A DNA stretch of 64,000 nucleotides from Bacillus sp. SM2101 (GCF_018588585.1 NZ_JAEUFG010000018.1:1-64000), one strand, 5' to 3'. Positions 19,418-29,005 are shown, counted from the first letter of the stretch. A program made the numbers and translations. The notes: generated from the letters alone by a model not told the origin.

Positions 19418-20539
19418 ATGCTAGTCAACAAAGCCTTTAAATTTCGTATCTACCCCACTAAAGAACAAGAAATATTAATTGCTAAAAACCATTGGTTGTA
19501 GTCGTTTTGTGTTCAATCATTTTTTAGCTGCATGGAATGAAACATACAAACAGACTGGAAAAGGTTTAGCATACGGCGCTTGTTCTACGGAGTAACAAAG
19601 TTGAAAAAGGATTTGCAATGGCTTAAAGAAGTTGATAGCATTTCACTACAATCCTCACTACGCAACCTTTCGGATGCTTTTAACCGTTTTTTCAAAAAGC
19701 AAAATGACATCCCTAGATACAAATCTAAAAAGAATAAAGTCCAATCGTACACAACCAAATATACAAATGGAAACATTGCCATTGTCGATAACAAAATTAA
19801 ATTACCTAAACTTGGACTTGTTAAGTTTGCAAAAAATCGAGATGTTGACGGTCGTATTATCAATGTAACGATTAGACGTAATCCGAGTGGGAAATACCTT
19901 GTCTCTCTTCTTGCAGAAGTTGAAGTTCAGTCTTTAGAAAAAACAAACTCAGCCATTGGCGTTGATATGGGACTTAAACAGTTTGCTATTCTTTCAGACG
20001 GAACAGAATATTCAAACCCTAAATTCTTTCAAACTCTAGAAGGGAAGTTAGCAAATGCTCAGCGTATTTTCTCAAGACGCACAAAAGGTGGGTCTAATTG
20101 GAATAAACAACGGATTAAAGTAGCTCGTCTGCAAGAAAAAATTTCAAATGCTAGAAACGACTACTTGCAAAAAATATCTACTGATATTGTCAAAAGCCAC
20201 GACATTATTGGCATTGAAGATTTGCAAGTCAGCAATATGCTTAAAAATGATAATCTAGCAAAAGCAATTAGTGAAGTGTCTTGGGCGAAATTTCGTACAA
20301 TGCTTGAATACAAAGCGAAATGGTATGGTAAACAAGTCATCGTAGTATCTAAAACATTCGCTTCAAGTCAACTTTGCTCTAGTTGTAGTTTCAAAAACAA
20401 AGACGTTAAGAATCTAAACTTACGTGTATGAGATTGCCCATCATGCGGAACCCATCATGATAGAGATATTAACGCAGGAAAAAATCTAAGAAACGAAGCA
20501 ATTCGTCTCTTAACCGTAGGAACTACGGGAATAGCCTAA
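19418..20539 (+). pseudogene. tnpB: RNA-guided nuclease/transposase-accessory TnpB (pseudogene)
   Basis: The coding path starts MLVNKAFKFRIYPTKEQEIL and ends with a zinc ribbon (CSSC then CPSC) and [13 protein letters not shown]. The RuvC-like core shows GVDMGLKQF with the catalytic Asp, and [10 protein letters not shown] with the catalytic Glu. Three lesions are seen. An extra A in the run at about 19484-19488 shifts frame after ILIAK. A lost base near 19590 restores it. A TGA at 20429-20431 replaces an expected Trp between LNLRV and DCPSCG, cutting off the second half of the zinc ribbon and the last catalytic Asp region. Function is therefore probably lost. Confidence 0.88.
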
Positions 20540-20626
20540 TCAATTAGAAGCCGTTAGGTTTCCGTACTTAGGAATCCCCCACTTCAATCATGACCGTAAG
20601 GTCTGATAAGTGGTGGGTAGTTCAAA
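20432..20626 (+). ncRNA. Putative omega-RNA (reRNA) region of the TnpB element
   Basis: In this group the guide RNA scaffold overlaps the tnpB 3' end and runs to the right end of the element; the guide is taken from the flanking DNA. Here the corresponding stretch contains the hairpin centred on GACCGTAAGGTC and ends near GGTGGGTAGTTC. The assignment is by position only, with no transcript evidence, and the partner protein is broken. Confidence 0.4.
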
Positions 20627-20800
20627 GTTTTAATATTTTGACAATATCAAAAAAATTAAAATATGAGTATGCTCATATTTTATGAATAGTTTATAAATGT
20701 GTTGTTAAAGAACTATAAATAGGTTTTTATCGTTATTCGCTTTTTGTGAAATTTAAATATAGGTCTTCTTAAATTGATGAGATTGTTGGAGGTGGAAGTG

Positions 20801-21676
20801 ATGGAGAAAGTTTTAGTTGCTGGAGCAACTGGTTTTTTAGGACGTCATGTAGTAAAGGTTTTAAAAAAAGAAGGTTATCATGTAAGTGTCGTAGTTAGGA
20901 ATAAAGATAAACTGAAACGACGAGGTAATTATATGGAACCTGCAATTGATAAAGAAGTGGATCGTGTTATAACCGCTGAGGTTACGAATCCAATTACGCT
21001 TGAAGGGATCTGTGAAGGAATAGATTATGTTTTTTCTTCAGTTGGCATTACAAGGCAAAGGGATGGTTTAACATTTCACGAAGTTGATTATCAAGGCAAT
21101 ACCAATTTATTGAGGGAAGCAGAAAAAAGCAATGTAAAAAAATTTATGTATATTCACGTATTCCGTGGTGATGTTTTTGAAGGACCTATGACAGAAGCGA
21201 AAGAAAAATTTGCTAAAGAGTTAATCAGTTCTAAATTGGCGCATTTAGTTATTAGGCCAACAGGGTATTTTTCTGATATGACTGAATTTGTCAATTTAGC
21301 TTTAAAAGGTAGAGCTTTTTTAATTGGTAAGGGAATGAATAAATTAAATCCTATTCACGGGGAAGACTTGGCAAAATTTTGTGTGGAATCTTTTGAACTC
21401 TATTCTAATGAGGTTTTGGATGTAGGGGGGCCTGAAATATTAACCCATCAACAAATTGCTAAAATAGCTTTTAAAGTTATAGGAGAAAAAGAAAAGATAA
21501 CATACTTACCAGCAGTGTTATTTCCACCCATGTTAAAAGTTTATAAAATGATAAATAAGCAACAATACGGTATATTTTTATTTTTTTATCAAGGGGTGAT
21601 TCAAAATATGATCGCTCCTAAATATGGTTCCTTGTCGTTGGAAGATTTTTTTGTACAATATTTGAATGAGAGATAG
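20801..21676 (+). CDS. NAD(P)-binding SDR-like/NmrA-type protein
   Basis: A 291-residue Rossmann-fold protein. The nucleotide-binding motif VLVAGATGFLGRHVV lies at residues 4-18, followed by a basic VVVRNKDKLKRRG, which suggests NADPH. Regions VFSSVGITRQRDG and HLVIRPTGYFSDM fit the atypical SDR/NmrA group, whose members act as oxidoreductases, epimerase-like enzymes or redox sensors. The usual YxxxK catalytic pair is not evident. ATG 20801 follows GGAGGTGG. It is a single gene next to the IS element, substrate unknown. Confidence 0.75.
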   Translation: MEKVLVAGATGFLGRHVVKVLKKEGYHVSVVVRNKDKLKRRGNYMEPAIDKEVDRVITAEVTNPITLEGICEGIDYVFSSVGITRQRDGLTFHEVDYQGNTNLLREAEKSNVKKFMYIHVFRGDVFEGPMTEAKEKFAKELISSKLAHLVIRPTGYFSDMTEFVNLALKGRAFLIGKGMNKLNPIHGEDLAKFCVESFELYSNEVLDVGGPEILTHQQIAKIAFKVIGEKEKITYLPAVLFPPMLKVYKMINKQQYGIFLFFYQGVIQNMIAPKYGSLSLEDFFVQYLNER

Positions 21677-21944
21677 AAAGGTGTACAATGTGTCATAATA
21701 CCCATTCTCTCAGATGAAAATTAACACTTACTTTGGTTTTGTTTAAATGACTGCTATTTTGATCATTTTTACTAAAATTTAACGTTTTAACCCTGCTCTC
21801 ATTTTTTTGTTATAGTTTGAAAAATAACCATCATTATATAACCCACCTCTACAGGTGGGCCTTATAATCAATTTATATGGTATTATTTTAGCTAATGTTA
21901 AAATGTAAGTTTAAATCGATTTAGACATAGCTGCTTCATACCAG

Positions 21945-22640
21945 TTACATTACTACAGATGATATATTTTTTATCATATTCATTACTATCGTTGAAGACT
22001 TTTCTCCTGCAATTTTTTCAAAGGAATCATATGATAATGAAGCTTGTTCATCAGCACTATCGGATATACACCTAATGATAAGAAATGGGATATTGTTTAA
22101 AAAGGCTACATGACCAATTGATGAACCCTCCATTTCAACACAAGCAGGTGAGTATGTATCAATGATGGTTTCTTTTATTTTACTGTCTTCAACAAAACAT
22201 TCGCCGCTAACAATTCTACCTATATGATATGCTGTCGATTTTAGTGAATCACAGGTTGTAATCGCGCAGTCTATTAGTTGTTTATTTGCATAAAATGCTT
22301 CTTGGTAAGGGAAAAGATTTTTCATTTGAGAACTTCTCACATCATGATGAGTTACATCTGACGAAACAACAATGTCACAAACTTTTATATCATCTCGTAA
22401 ACTACCAGCCACGCCAGTATTAATAATCGCGTCAATCTCAAACTTATCTATTAAAATCTGTGTACAAGAAGCTGCATTTACTTTGCCCACTCCACAGCGA
22501 GTAAGTATAACAGGCTGATGAAAAAGAGTTCCTTCATAAAAAGAAAAACCTGCAATTTTGTGTTCTACGAGGATTTCCATTTCTTTTTTGAGCAGGTCAA
22601 TCTCAACCTGCATTGCTCCGATAATAGCTATTTTTTTCAA
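21945..22640 (-). CDS. mtnN: 5'-Methylthioadenosine/S-adenosylhomocysteine nucleosidase
   Basis: A 231-residue nucleosidase that splits the adenine from MTA and SAH in methionine recycling and quorum-signal precursor metabolism. Family features are IAIIGAMQVEIDLLKKEM at the start, the TGVAGSL segment (about residues 76-82), VEMEGSSIGHVA with the substrate-binding Met-Glu, and RCISDSAD with the catalytic Asp. It is a single gene. A GC-rich inverted repeat (CCCACCTCTACAGGTGGG, 21841-21858) lies in the gap to the SDR-like gene and may end either transcript. Confidence 0.93.
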   Translation of the reverse strand: MKKIAIIGAMQVEIDLLKKEMEILVEHKIAGFSFYEGTLFHQPVILTRCGVGKVNAASCTQILIDKFEIDAIINTGVAGSLRDDIKVCDIVVSSDVTHHDVRSSQMKNLFPYQEAFYANKQLIDCAITTCDSLKSTAYHIGRIVSGECFVEDSKIKETIIDTYSPACVEMEGSSIGHVAFLNNIPFLIIRCISDSADEQASLSYDSFEKIAGEKSSTIVMNMIKNISSVVM

Positions 22641-22754
22641 TGACTATTCACCTCAGTTTATACTTGACGTAATTACAATATATTAAAGTTTGACGTAGCA
22701 TGCAAAAAATATTTAACTTAATAGATTATAAATTATAGATTGGAGCTAATAAAC

Positions 22755-23216
22755 GTGGTGTCAAGTAACATATATCATTTATTCAAATACAATTGGCACG
22801 TAAGAGATGAATGGTTCAATTGGTGTAAGCAATTAACTGCTGAAGATTTATTATTAGATCGTGTTGGAGGCGTTGGGAGCATTCTTTATACGTTATTTCA
22901 CATTATTGATGTTGAGTACAGTTGAATTCGTGCAATTCAAGGTGAAGAGGATAAGGTGATAGAATTTAAAAAATATTATACGCTTGAGAACATTATTTCA
23001 CTTTCATATGCCTGTCGCTCTGACATTGAGGGCTTTATTGAGAAAAACTCACAATGGTTAGATGATGAACATGTTACTGTGTCGTGGGATGACGAGGAAT
23101 TTACGAAGCTAGAAATTTTAAACCATGTCATTGTTCATGAAATTCATCATCTCGGTCAACTATCTGTTTGGGCCAGAGAGCTAAATTTAGTACCTGTTGG
23201 CGCACATTACATTTGA
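22755..23216 (+). pseudogene. DinB-family protein interrupted by one in-frame TGA
   Basis: The reading frame runs from GTG 22755 (after TTGGAG) to 23216 with a single TGA at 22923-22925 between DVEYS and IRAIQGE, where DinB proteins normally carry Trp. The family is a four-helix bundle with a metal site of three His. Those His are visible in LFHIIDVEY and HEIHHLGQL. Family size (about 155 residues) fits. It is either a recent pseudogene or a base-call error; the rest of the frame is intact. Confidence 0.78.
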
Positions 23217-23367
23217 AGGGGGTTGAGATAAGCCAGGTTCTACTCGGCTACTTTATCGAATCTCACCCCATTTAATAAAAACGAAAGGAGCTTCTGTTCC
23301 TAGACGTACTGAATGACTACAGTTGTTTGAGGTATTAACCGAACCTTACGATATAATAGTTAATAAC

Positions 23368-23515
23368 GCTATTCGTAAACTTTTGTTGCTTTGTTCACTC
23401 AAATTTGACAACCGATGTGTATTATATGATTTATATGGTTTTTAGAAGAGAGATGATGCCATATGAGTTTATTTCTTTAGCGAAAAACAACAATTAATGC
23501 AGAAACTGCCTTTGG
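23368..23515 (+). repeat. Dispersed MITE-like repeat, plus-orientation copy
   Basis: It begins with CGCTATTCGTAAACTTTTGTTGCT and ends with GCGAAAAACAACAATTAATGCAGAAACTGCC, matching the imperfect inverted ends of the family. The middle contains GAAGAGAGATGATGCCATATG, equivalent to the GATGCCACGAAC core elsewhere. It lies just after the dinB pseudogene and before the aroA stop codon. Confidence 0.6.
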
Positions 23516-23533
23516 TAAATACCATTATACGGT

Positions 23534-24877
23534 CTAAGATACACCTAGTCCTAGCTCTTTTAATAGATCAAAATAAGTTGGACATGTTTTTGAAACACAT
23601 CCCGGATTTTCAATCATAATTCCTTCAACACGAGAGCCAATCAGTGATAGAGCCATGGCGACTCTATGGTCATCGTAAGATTGTAATAATGTTGGGGTTG
23701 GTTCTCCTGGATAGACAGTCAAACCATCTTCAAATTCTGTCACTTTAATATTTAGTTTTGAAAGAGATGTACAAATGGCATTTATTCGATCTGATTCATG
23801 ATGTCTAATATGAGCTACTTCTTTAATGGTAATTGGTCCGTCAGCAAACGGTGCAATTACTGCAACGGTTAATGCTTGATCTGACATCTCTTTCATGCTA
23901 ATTTCGAAGCCTCCCTTTAACCTCGGTGGTCCTTGTACTTCGATAAAATTAGCTCCTTTTGTCACCTTACAGCCCATACGAGCCAAAATATCAGTTAATT
24001 GAATATCAGGCTGCTTCGTTTGATAATTGATATTTGGTATACGTATTCTTCCATTAGTTATCGCAGCTAAAGCTAAGAAATAACTTGCTGTAGATATGTC
24101 GGGCTCTATATGAATGTGTTGAGCTACATATCTCTTTGGCTCAATTTTTATATGGCTAAGGTTTTTATCATATTGAATTTCTGCACCGAATTTTTCCATT
24201 AAATCAAGTGTAATATTTACATAGGACTTTTGAACAATGTGATCTAATATTGCTATGTTAACAGTTTCTTTTGCATAAGGTGCAGCTAACAATAAACCAC
24301 TAATAAATTGACTTGATAATGCACCCGAAATTGGAATATTTCCTCCTTTAAAGCCTGATCCTTTTACCATTAGAGGATAGTATCCTTCTTGTCCCAAGTA
24401 TTTTATGCTAGCCTTCGTTTGTAATAGCGCATCTATTAATGGCTTTATAGGCCGCTCACTCATTCTTTTGCTAGCATGTATTTCCCAAGATCCCTTATTG
24501 GCTATCGCTAACACACCTGGTAAAAATCTTGCAATGGTGCCAGCAGCACCGATGTATAGAGGTTCACCTCTTTCTGACCACATGCCGTTTAATCCTTCGA
24601 TTGACACTATATCATCATTAATCGAAATGCCTACCCCTAAATTACGCAATGTTTCTAGGCACCAATACGAATCATCACTTTTTAGTACACCTGAAATGAC
24701 AGATTTCCCAGTAGCTAAAGCACTTAAAATCAATGCTCTATTAGTAAAGCTTTTACTACCTGGGATCGTTACTATACCATTTACGTTACCGATTTTTGGA
24801 GAAATCTTTATTACATTTTTGTCTTTTAATGAGGACCAAGGAGACCTAGCCTTCATGTCTAATAATGAGTTCTTCAT
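23534..24877 (-). CDS. aroA: Divergent EPSP synthase (3-phosphoshikimate 1-carboxyvinyltransferase)
   Basis: A 447-residue enolpyruvyl transferase; EPSP synthase makes the last-but-one intermediate of the shikimate pathway. Active-site segments are kept: PGSKSFTNRA (Lys near residue 42), RMSERPIKPLIDAL, SSQFISGLLL, ESDRI, YDDHRVAMAL and GCVSKTCPTYF. The glycine-rich loop reads GAAGTIARFLPG, so the Asn of the common GN(A/S)GT is Ala, and there is an N-terminal extension KARSPWSS. It stands alone and is divergent from a LysR regulator, unlike the usual aro operon, so it may be a second enzyme. ATG 24877 is chosen for its spacing from GAGGTGA. Confidence 0.82.
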   Translation of the reverse strand: MKNSLLDMKARSPWSSLKDKNVIKISPKIGNVNGIVTIPGSKSFTNRALILSALATGKSVISGVLKSDDSYWCLETLRNLGVGISINDDIVSIEGLNGMWSERGEPLYIGAAGTIARFLPGVLAIANKGSWEIHASKRMSERPIKPLIDALLQTKASIKYLGQEGYYPLMVKGSGFKGGNIPISGALSSQFISGLLLAAPYAKETVNIAILDHIVQKSYVNITLDLMEKFGAEIQYDKNLSHIKIEPKRYVAQHIHIEPDISTASYFLALAAITNGRIRIPNINYQTKQPDIQLTDILARMGCKVTKGANFIEVQGPPRLKGGFEISMKEMSDQALTVAVIAPFADGPITIKEVAHIRHHESDRINAICTSLSKLNIKVTEFEDGLTVYPGEPTPTLLQSYDDHRVAMALSLIGSRVEGIMIENPGCVSKTCPTYFDLLKELGLGVS

Positions 24878-24973
24878 ATTTTGCACTCACCTCATATAAT
24901 AATTTTTTATCTTACACGTATGTCGCTTCCCGTTTTGTATATTATAATTAACTTCTAGCTATAAATATAATTA

Positions 24974-25927
24974 ATGTTATTTATAGCAAGTATAGAGGTG
25001 ATTTATATTATTGAGAATTTAGATTTGTATCGTGTTTTTTATATTACTGCAACAGAAAAAAGTTTTTCACTTGCAGCAAAAAAAATGTTTTTAACACAAC
25101 CTAGCGTTAGTCATTCAATAAAACAATTAGAGGAGAAGTTAGATACATTACTGTTTGTAAGAACATCAAAAGGAGTTAGGTTAACCAAAGAAGGGGAAAT
25201 GTTATTTCATTTTGTAGAGCAAGCCTTTCATTTTATTGAAAAAGGTGAGAAAAAAGTTAATGAATTAAAAAATTTAATGAGTGGAGAAATAAGTATAGGA
25301 AGCAGTGATTCTTTATGTAAACATTATTTACTTCCTCATATTAAAACGTTTACTGACAAGTATCCACAAGTTCAAATTCAATTAAAACACGGGACGACAC
25401 CTAATATTATTGAGTTGTTAAAAAAAGGGAAAATTGACCTAGGGATTGTCCACTTGCCAATCGAAGATAATCAAGTGGACGTTACCGAGTTCATTAATAT
25501 TCATAGCTGTTTCGTCGTAAGTTCAAAGTATAAGAAGTTATTAAAAAATGAAGTATCATTAAAAGAGCTTTTGACTTATCCACTCATTACATTTTCTAAA
25601 AACAGTAGCTCTAGGAAGTTTATAGAAGCTTTGTTTAAAAAACATGACTTAACTATTGAACCTGAAATAGAACTAGGGAGTGTAGACTTGCTCATTGAAT
25701 GTTCCAAAATTGGTCTAGGGGTTGGGTTCGTGACAAAGGAGTTTGTTACTGAAGAGTTAGAACAAAACTTACTTTATGAAGTGAACTTGCAGGAAGATAT
25801 ACCGGTTAGGAAACTTGGCATCGTTACATTAAAAAATACGCCTATTTCAGTCGGCTCTAAAAAATTTATAAAATCGATGAAGAAGAAGGGACTAATTAAA
25901 AAGCATCATGAAATGTATATACAATAA
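24974..25927 (+). CDS. LysR-family transcriptional regulator (divergent from aroA)
   Basis: About 305-317 residues. The helix-turn-helix is ENLDLYRVFYITATEKSFSL then LTQPSVSHSIKQLEEKLDTLLF (family N-terminus), followed by the effector domain (ISIGSSDSLCKHYLLPHI onward). It faces aroA across a gap of about 96 bases, so it probably controls aroA and itself. The start is unclear: ATG 24974 has no good ribosome site, GTG 24998 is possible, and GAGGTGA at 24995 fits best with initiation close to ENLDLY, where only ATT codons occur. Confidence 0.82.
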   Translation: MLFIASIEVIYIIENLDLYRVFYITATEKSFSLAAKKMFLTQPSVSHSIKQLEEKLDTLLFVRTSKGVRLTKEGEMLFHFVEQAFHFIEKGEKKVNELKNLMSGEISIGSSDSLCKHYLLPHIKTFTDKYPQVQIQLKHGTTPNIIELLKKGKIDLGIVHLPIEDNQVDVTEFINIHSCFVVSSKYKKLLKNEVSLKELLTYPLITFSKNSSSRKFIEALFKKHDLTIEPEIELGSVDLLIECSKIGLGVGFVTKEFVTEELEQNLLYEVNLQEDIPVRKLGIVTLKNTPISVGSKKFIKSMKKKGLIKKHHEMYIQ

Positions 25928-26257
25928 AATTGACATTTGCATGTAGTAGAGGATTTTTTATAACTACCATATCACCTCATCGATTCACAATTAAACAAGC
26001 TATCGCTCGGGTAACATTAAGAATGATGTATTGATGGAGCTAACTACAAAAGAATGTGCATACATTCTTAAGTCCTGAGACTGAGATCTATACTAGGGGT
26101 TGTTATTTTTTTTATCCATATGCTTCAGATGAACAGAAGGCTTAGCTTGCTGTTATTGTATGTAATACATTACAAACAAAAGATCAATTACCTTGGCTAC
26201 TACTAGAGGACGACCTATTAATAAGTCGTCCTCTGTCTTTTATATATACATCTGTTG
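25928..26257. other. Gene-free gap between the lysR gene and ald
   Basis: A 330-base gap between convergent genes with no convincing reading frame. It contains only the GAGGACGAC hairpin near its right end and T-rich stretches such as the run near 26106. Confidence 0.6.
26205..26241. terminator. Bidirectional terminator between lysR-type gene and ald
   Basis: A perfect 10-bp stem, AGAGGACGAC with GTCGTCCTCT, around a ten-base AT loop, followed by GTCTTTTAT on the plus side. It ends the lysR transcript and may also end ald from the other side. Confidence 0.78.
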
Positions 26258-27391
26258 TTAAATAGTTGTTAATTCTTTATTGAGTGCTTGATCAACTGAA
26301 ATGTACTCGTATCCTAAGTCTTTTGCGACTGCTTCATATGTTACCGAACCGTTCGCAACATTCACACCAAGTTTTAAAGACGTATTATCTGCGATTGCTT
26401 TTCCGACGCCTTTATTAGCAATTTGTAACGCATACGGAACTGTTACATTCGTTAAAGCGATCGTAGATGTACGCGGTACAGCACCAGGCATGTTTGCAAC
26501 TGCATAGTGGACAACGCCGTGTTTCGTATATGTTGGATTATCATGTGTTGTAATATGGTCAACTGTTTCAAAAATCCCACCTTGATCAATTGCAACATCA
26601 ACAATAACAGAACCTGGTTTCATCGTAGCAACCATGTCTTCTGTAACTAGTTTGGGAGCTTTCGCACCAGGAATCAAAACAGCCCCGATAACTAGATCGG
26701 ATTCTCTTACTGCTTCTGCGATATTTAACGGATTCGACATTAAAGTTTGTATGCTATTTCCGAAAAGGTCATCCAATTGGCGAAGACGTTCTGGGCTTAA
26801 ATCAATTATCGTTACATCAGCACCAAGTCCAGCAGCAATTTTTGCCGCATTTGTGCCGACTACGCCACCACCGATGACAGTAACTTTTCCGCGTGAAACA
26901 CCTGGAACTCCACCGAGGAGAATACCTTTTCCGCCTTTCGGTTTTTCTAAGAATTGCGCACCTATTTGTGAGCTCATGCGCCCAGCAACCTCACTCATCG
27001 GTGTTAATAACGGTAATGTGCGATTTACTTCAACTGTTTCATAAGCAATCGCTGTTACTTTTTTATCAACAAGAGCTCGTGCAAGTTCTGGTTCTGCAGC
27101 AAGGTGAAGGTATGTGAATAAGATTAAGCCTTCGCGAAAGTAATTGTATTCAGAAGGAAGTGGTTCTTTGACTTTCATAATCATATCTGCGCTGTCCCAT
27201 ACCTTAAGAGCAGAATCAATTATTTGTGCGCCAGATGCTTTGTAATCTTCATTTGTGAATCCGCTTCCAACGCCTGCATTCATTTCAACTAATACACTAT
27301 GCCCTGCATTCGTTAATGCTATAACTCCAGCTGGAGTGATTGCAACACGGTTCTCATTGTTTTTAATCTCCTTAGGTACCCCTATAATCAT
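26258..27391 (-). CDS. ald: Alanine dehydrogenase
   Basis: A 377-residue NAD-dependent enzyme converting L-alanine to pyruvate and ammonia; in Bacillus it supports growth on alanine and sporulation. Conserved parts are [20 protein letters not shown] at the N-terminus (with substrate-binding Arg and Lys), YLHLAAE with the catalytic His, and the dinucleotide motif [18 protein letters not shown] 27391 is chosen because AAGGGGGA lies just upstream and the length matches known Ald (about 378). It is downstream of a PucR-type regulator on the same strand. Confidence 0.96.
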   Translation of the reverse strand: MIIGVPKEIKNNENRVAITPAGVIALTNAGHSVLVEMNAGVGSGFTNEDYKASGAQIIDSALKVWDSADMIMKVKEPLPSEYNYFREGLILFTYLHLAAEPELARALVDKKVTAIAYETVEVNRTLPLLTPMSEVAGRMSSQIGAQFLEKPKGGKGILLGGVPGVSRGKVTVIGGGVVGTNAAKIAAGLGADVTIIDLSPERLRQLDDLFGNSIQTLMSNPLNIAEAVRESDLVIGAVLIPGAKAPKLVTEDMVATMKPGSVIVDVAIDQGGIFETVDHITTHDNPTYTKHGVVHYAVANMPGAVPRTSTIALTNVTVPYALQIANKGVGKAIADNTSLKLGVNVANGSVTYEAVAKDLGYEYISVDQALNKELTTI

Positions 27392-27502
27392 CCTTTTATC
27401 CCCCTTGATAAATGTCACTAAATAACATGATCATATATTTAAGGTTAGTATAAATGTAAAAAAATATTTTTTCTTTGTGTAAAAACAAAAATGTAAAATT
27501 GA

Positions 27503-27526
27503 CCATTTGTGGATTTCCACAAATGG
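27503..27526. promoter_or_regulatory. Perfect palindrome upstream of ald (candidate AdeR site)
   Basis: CCATTTGTGG and CCACAAATGG form a 10-bp perfect inverted repeat with four central bases, centred about 120 bases upstream of the ald start codon. The neighbouring gene encodes an AdeR-like activator, which in B. subtilis acts through an inverted repeat upstream of ald. Without a T-run it reads better as an operator than a terminator, but this is inference. Confidence 0.5.
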
Positions 27527-27531
27527 TTTGA

Positions 27532-27579
27532 GGTCTGTCCCTCACTACTTTAAAAACTTTAGGTAGTGAGGGGCAGACC
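27532..27579 (-). terminator. Long hairpin after the adeR-like gene
   Basis: GGTCTGTCCCTCACTAC and GTAGTGAGGGGCAGACC pair almost perfectly (17 bp) over a 14-base loop, starting right after the regulator stop codon at 27581. No strong T-run follows on the minus strand, so termination is probable but not certain. The outer GGTCTG/CAGACC arms recur in the hairpin at 58528-58616. Confidence 0.6.
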
Positions 27580-27580
27580 C

Positions 27581-28822
27581 TTACATTAAGCGGCTTAATT
27601 TCATTTCGATATAGAGGGTAAGTTTTTGGATGGGATCCTTTAGATTTATATCGCCAATCGCTGAAATACGTTTTAATCGGTAAGATAATGTGTTGACGTG
27701 AATATGGAGATGTTTTGCTGTTTCATTAATATTCCCGTCAAAATCTAAATAAGCTTCTAATGTCTGAAGTAAGTGGTTATTTTGTTGGCGATCATATTCT
27801 ACAAGCTTGTTTATTGAATGATTCTCAATACCATCCTTACGTTTCTTTTCTAATAAAATATCAAAGTATTGATAGATGCCAATATCCTGGTAACTTAAAA
27901 TCTTATTCATTTCATTAGGATAACGTTCCTTTAGATCAAGTACATTTAGCGCTTCTCTATAGCTGGTTTCAACTTTTTCATACTTATCATAAATGTGTCC
28001 TGCGCTTCCAATAATATTTGTGACGTTGAAGCGTTCTTTCATTAGTTTTATAAAAAGTTCGATAAAGTTAGTCAGTCCATGTTTTTGCTCGTTGTTCTCT
28101 TCCTTAGGTGATGTGAATAATATTAATTTATTATAATCAATAGTGTAAAAAATAATTTTTACACGTTGTGACGTAGTTAAAATATATGTAATGTTTTTTT
28201 CTACATTATGATCAATACTGCTTTCAAATTGAAATACGATGATTGAAAATAATTTAGGTGGATTTAGTTGTAATTGAAAGAACTCTTGGTCGATTTCATC
28301 CTTTGATAACATATGACCAGTTAATAACTTCCAATAAAATTCTTGATAGCCCTCTTTGTTTTGTTGTTTACGAATTTGGAGCTGTAACAGATGATTCTTT
28401 GCTAATTGTGCCATTTGTTGTAAATAAACCAAGTCATCTTCAGCTAGGGGATTCTCTACTTCTAATGCCCAAATAAAGCCTAATACTTCTTTGTTTTTGC
28501 GAATCGAAATTGCGACACGTGATCCTAAACCTACTTCACTGATACTTTTAACACGCAGCGGTTCGTCCCCTGCTAATAAAGCAGGAATTACACCGTTTTT
28601 CCATAGACTGTTAATAATTTTTTCAGGAACTCTTCTTCCAATGATTGTCTTAATTCTTGCTGGGTCTGTTCGTTCATCATGTGTGCTATAAGCTATTAAA
28701 CGGTGGTTAGCATCCTCAATGGTTATAGGGCATTGAAGTACGTCACTTATATGATCAACGAACGATTCCATATCACCTAGTACACCTTTATATGAATGGT
28801 TTTTAGAAGAATAACCTGTCAT
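27581..28822 (-). CDS. adeR: PucR/CdaR-family transcriptional activator, AdeR-like
   Basis: A 413-residue regulator. The N-terminal part (SFVDHISDVLQCPITIEDAN onward, about residues 15-150) looks like a GAF/PucR-type sensor. A GGDEF-like middle domain contains GSAGHIYDKYEKVETSYREA. The C-terminal helix-turn-helix reads LDFDGNINETAKHLHIHVNT then LSYRLKRIS, typical of PucR-type regulators. In B. subtilis AdeR activates ald in response to alanine; the same role is inferred from adjacency. ATG 28822 is chosen for AGGAGCG seven bases upstream, rather than an earlier ATG at 28852. Confidence 0.82.
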   Translation of the reverse strand: MTGYSSKNHSYKGVLGDMESFVDHISDVLQCPITIEDANHRLIAYSTHDERTDPARIKTIIGRRVPEKIINSLWKNGVIPALLAGDEPLRVKSISEVGLGSRVAISIRKNKEVLGFIWALEVENPLAEDDLVYLQQMAQLAKNHLLQLQIRKQQNKEGYQEFYWKLLTGHMLSKDEIDQEFFQLQLNPPKLFSIIVFQFESSIDHNVEKNITYILTTSQRVKIIFYTIDYNKLILFTSPKEENNEQKHGLTNFIELFIKLMKERFNVTNIIGSAGHIYDKYEKVETSYREALNVLDLKERYPNEMNKILSYQDIGIYQYFDILLEKKRKDGIENHSINKLVEYDRQQNNHLLQTLEAYLDFDGNINETAKHLHIHVNTLSYRLKRISAIGDINLKDPIQKLTLYIEMKLSRLM

Positions 28823-29005
28823 ACAATCGCTCCTATTCATAATATTTCTCATATGATTTCATAAGGAAAAGCAGTATGCCTTAAATATAACTAAAGCTAA
28901 TGAAATATTATGTTATTTGCATATATTTTAATTGATTAGAAGGATTAATTCTATGTGTAGTCAAAATAAAATATAACAAAGTGAAAATTTTGCCGAGGGG
29001 ATGTT

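Larger units (their letters stand above)
19269..20626 (+). mobile_element. TnpB-only IS200/IS605-group (IS1341-type) element, decayed
   Basis: The element has no TnpA gene. Its left end holds palindromic segments (CCACTT with AAGTGG near 19288-19332, and TTTGGC GTAA GCCAAA near 19346-19361). Its right end holds the hairpin CCCACTTCA..TGACCGTAAGGTC..AAGTGGTGGG at about 20577-20617. Between them lies a broken tnpB. Exact ends are estimates; TTTTATC just before the left end resembles the short target used by this group. Confidence 0.75.

Noticed and set aside
22923-22925. Recoded TGA as tryptophan or selenocysteine
   Set aside because: TGA works as a stop in other genes here, no insertion element is visible, and the expected residue is Trp, so a point mutation is simpler.
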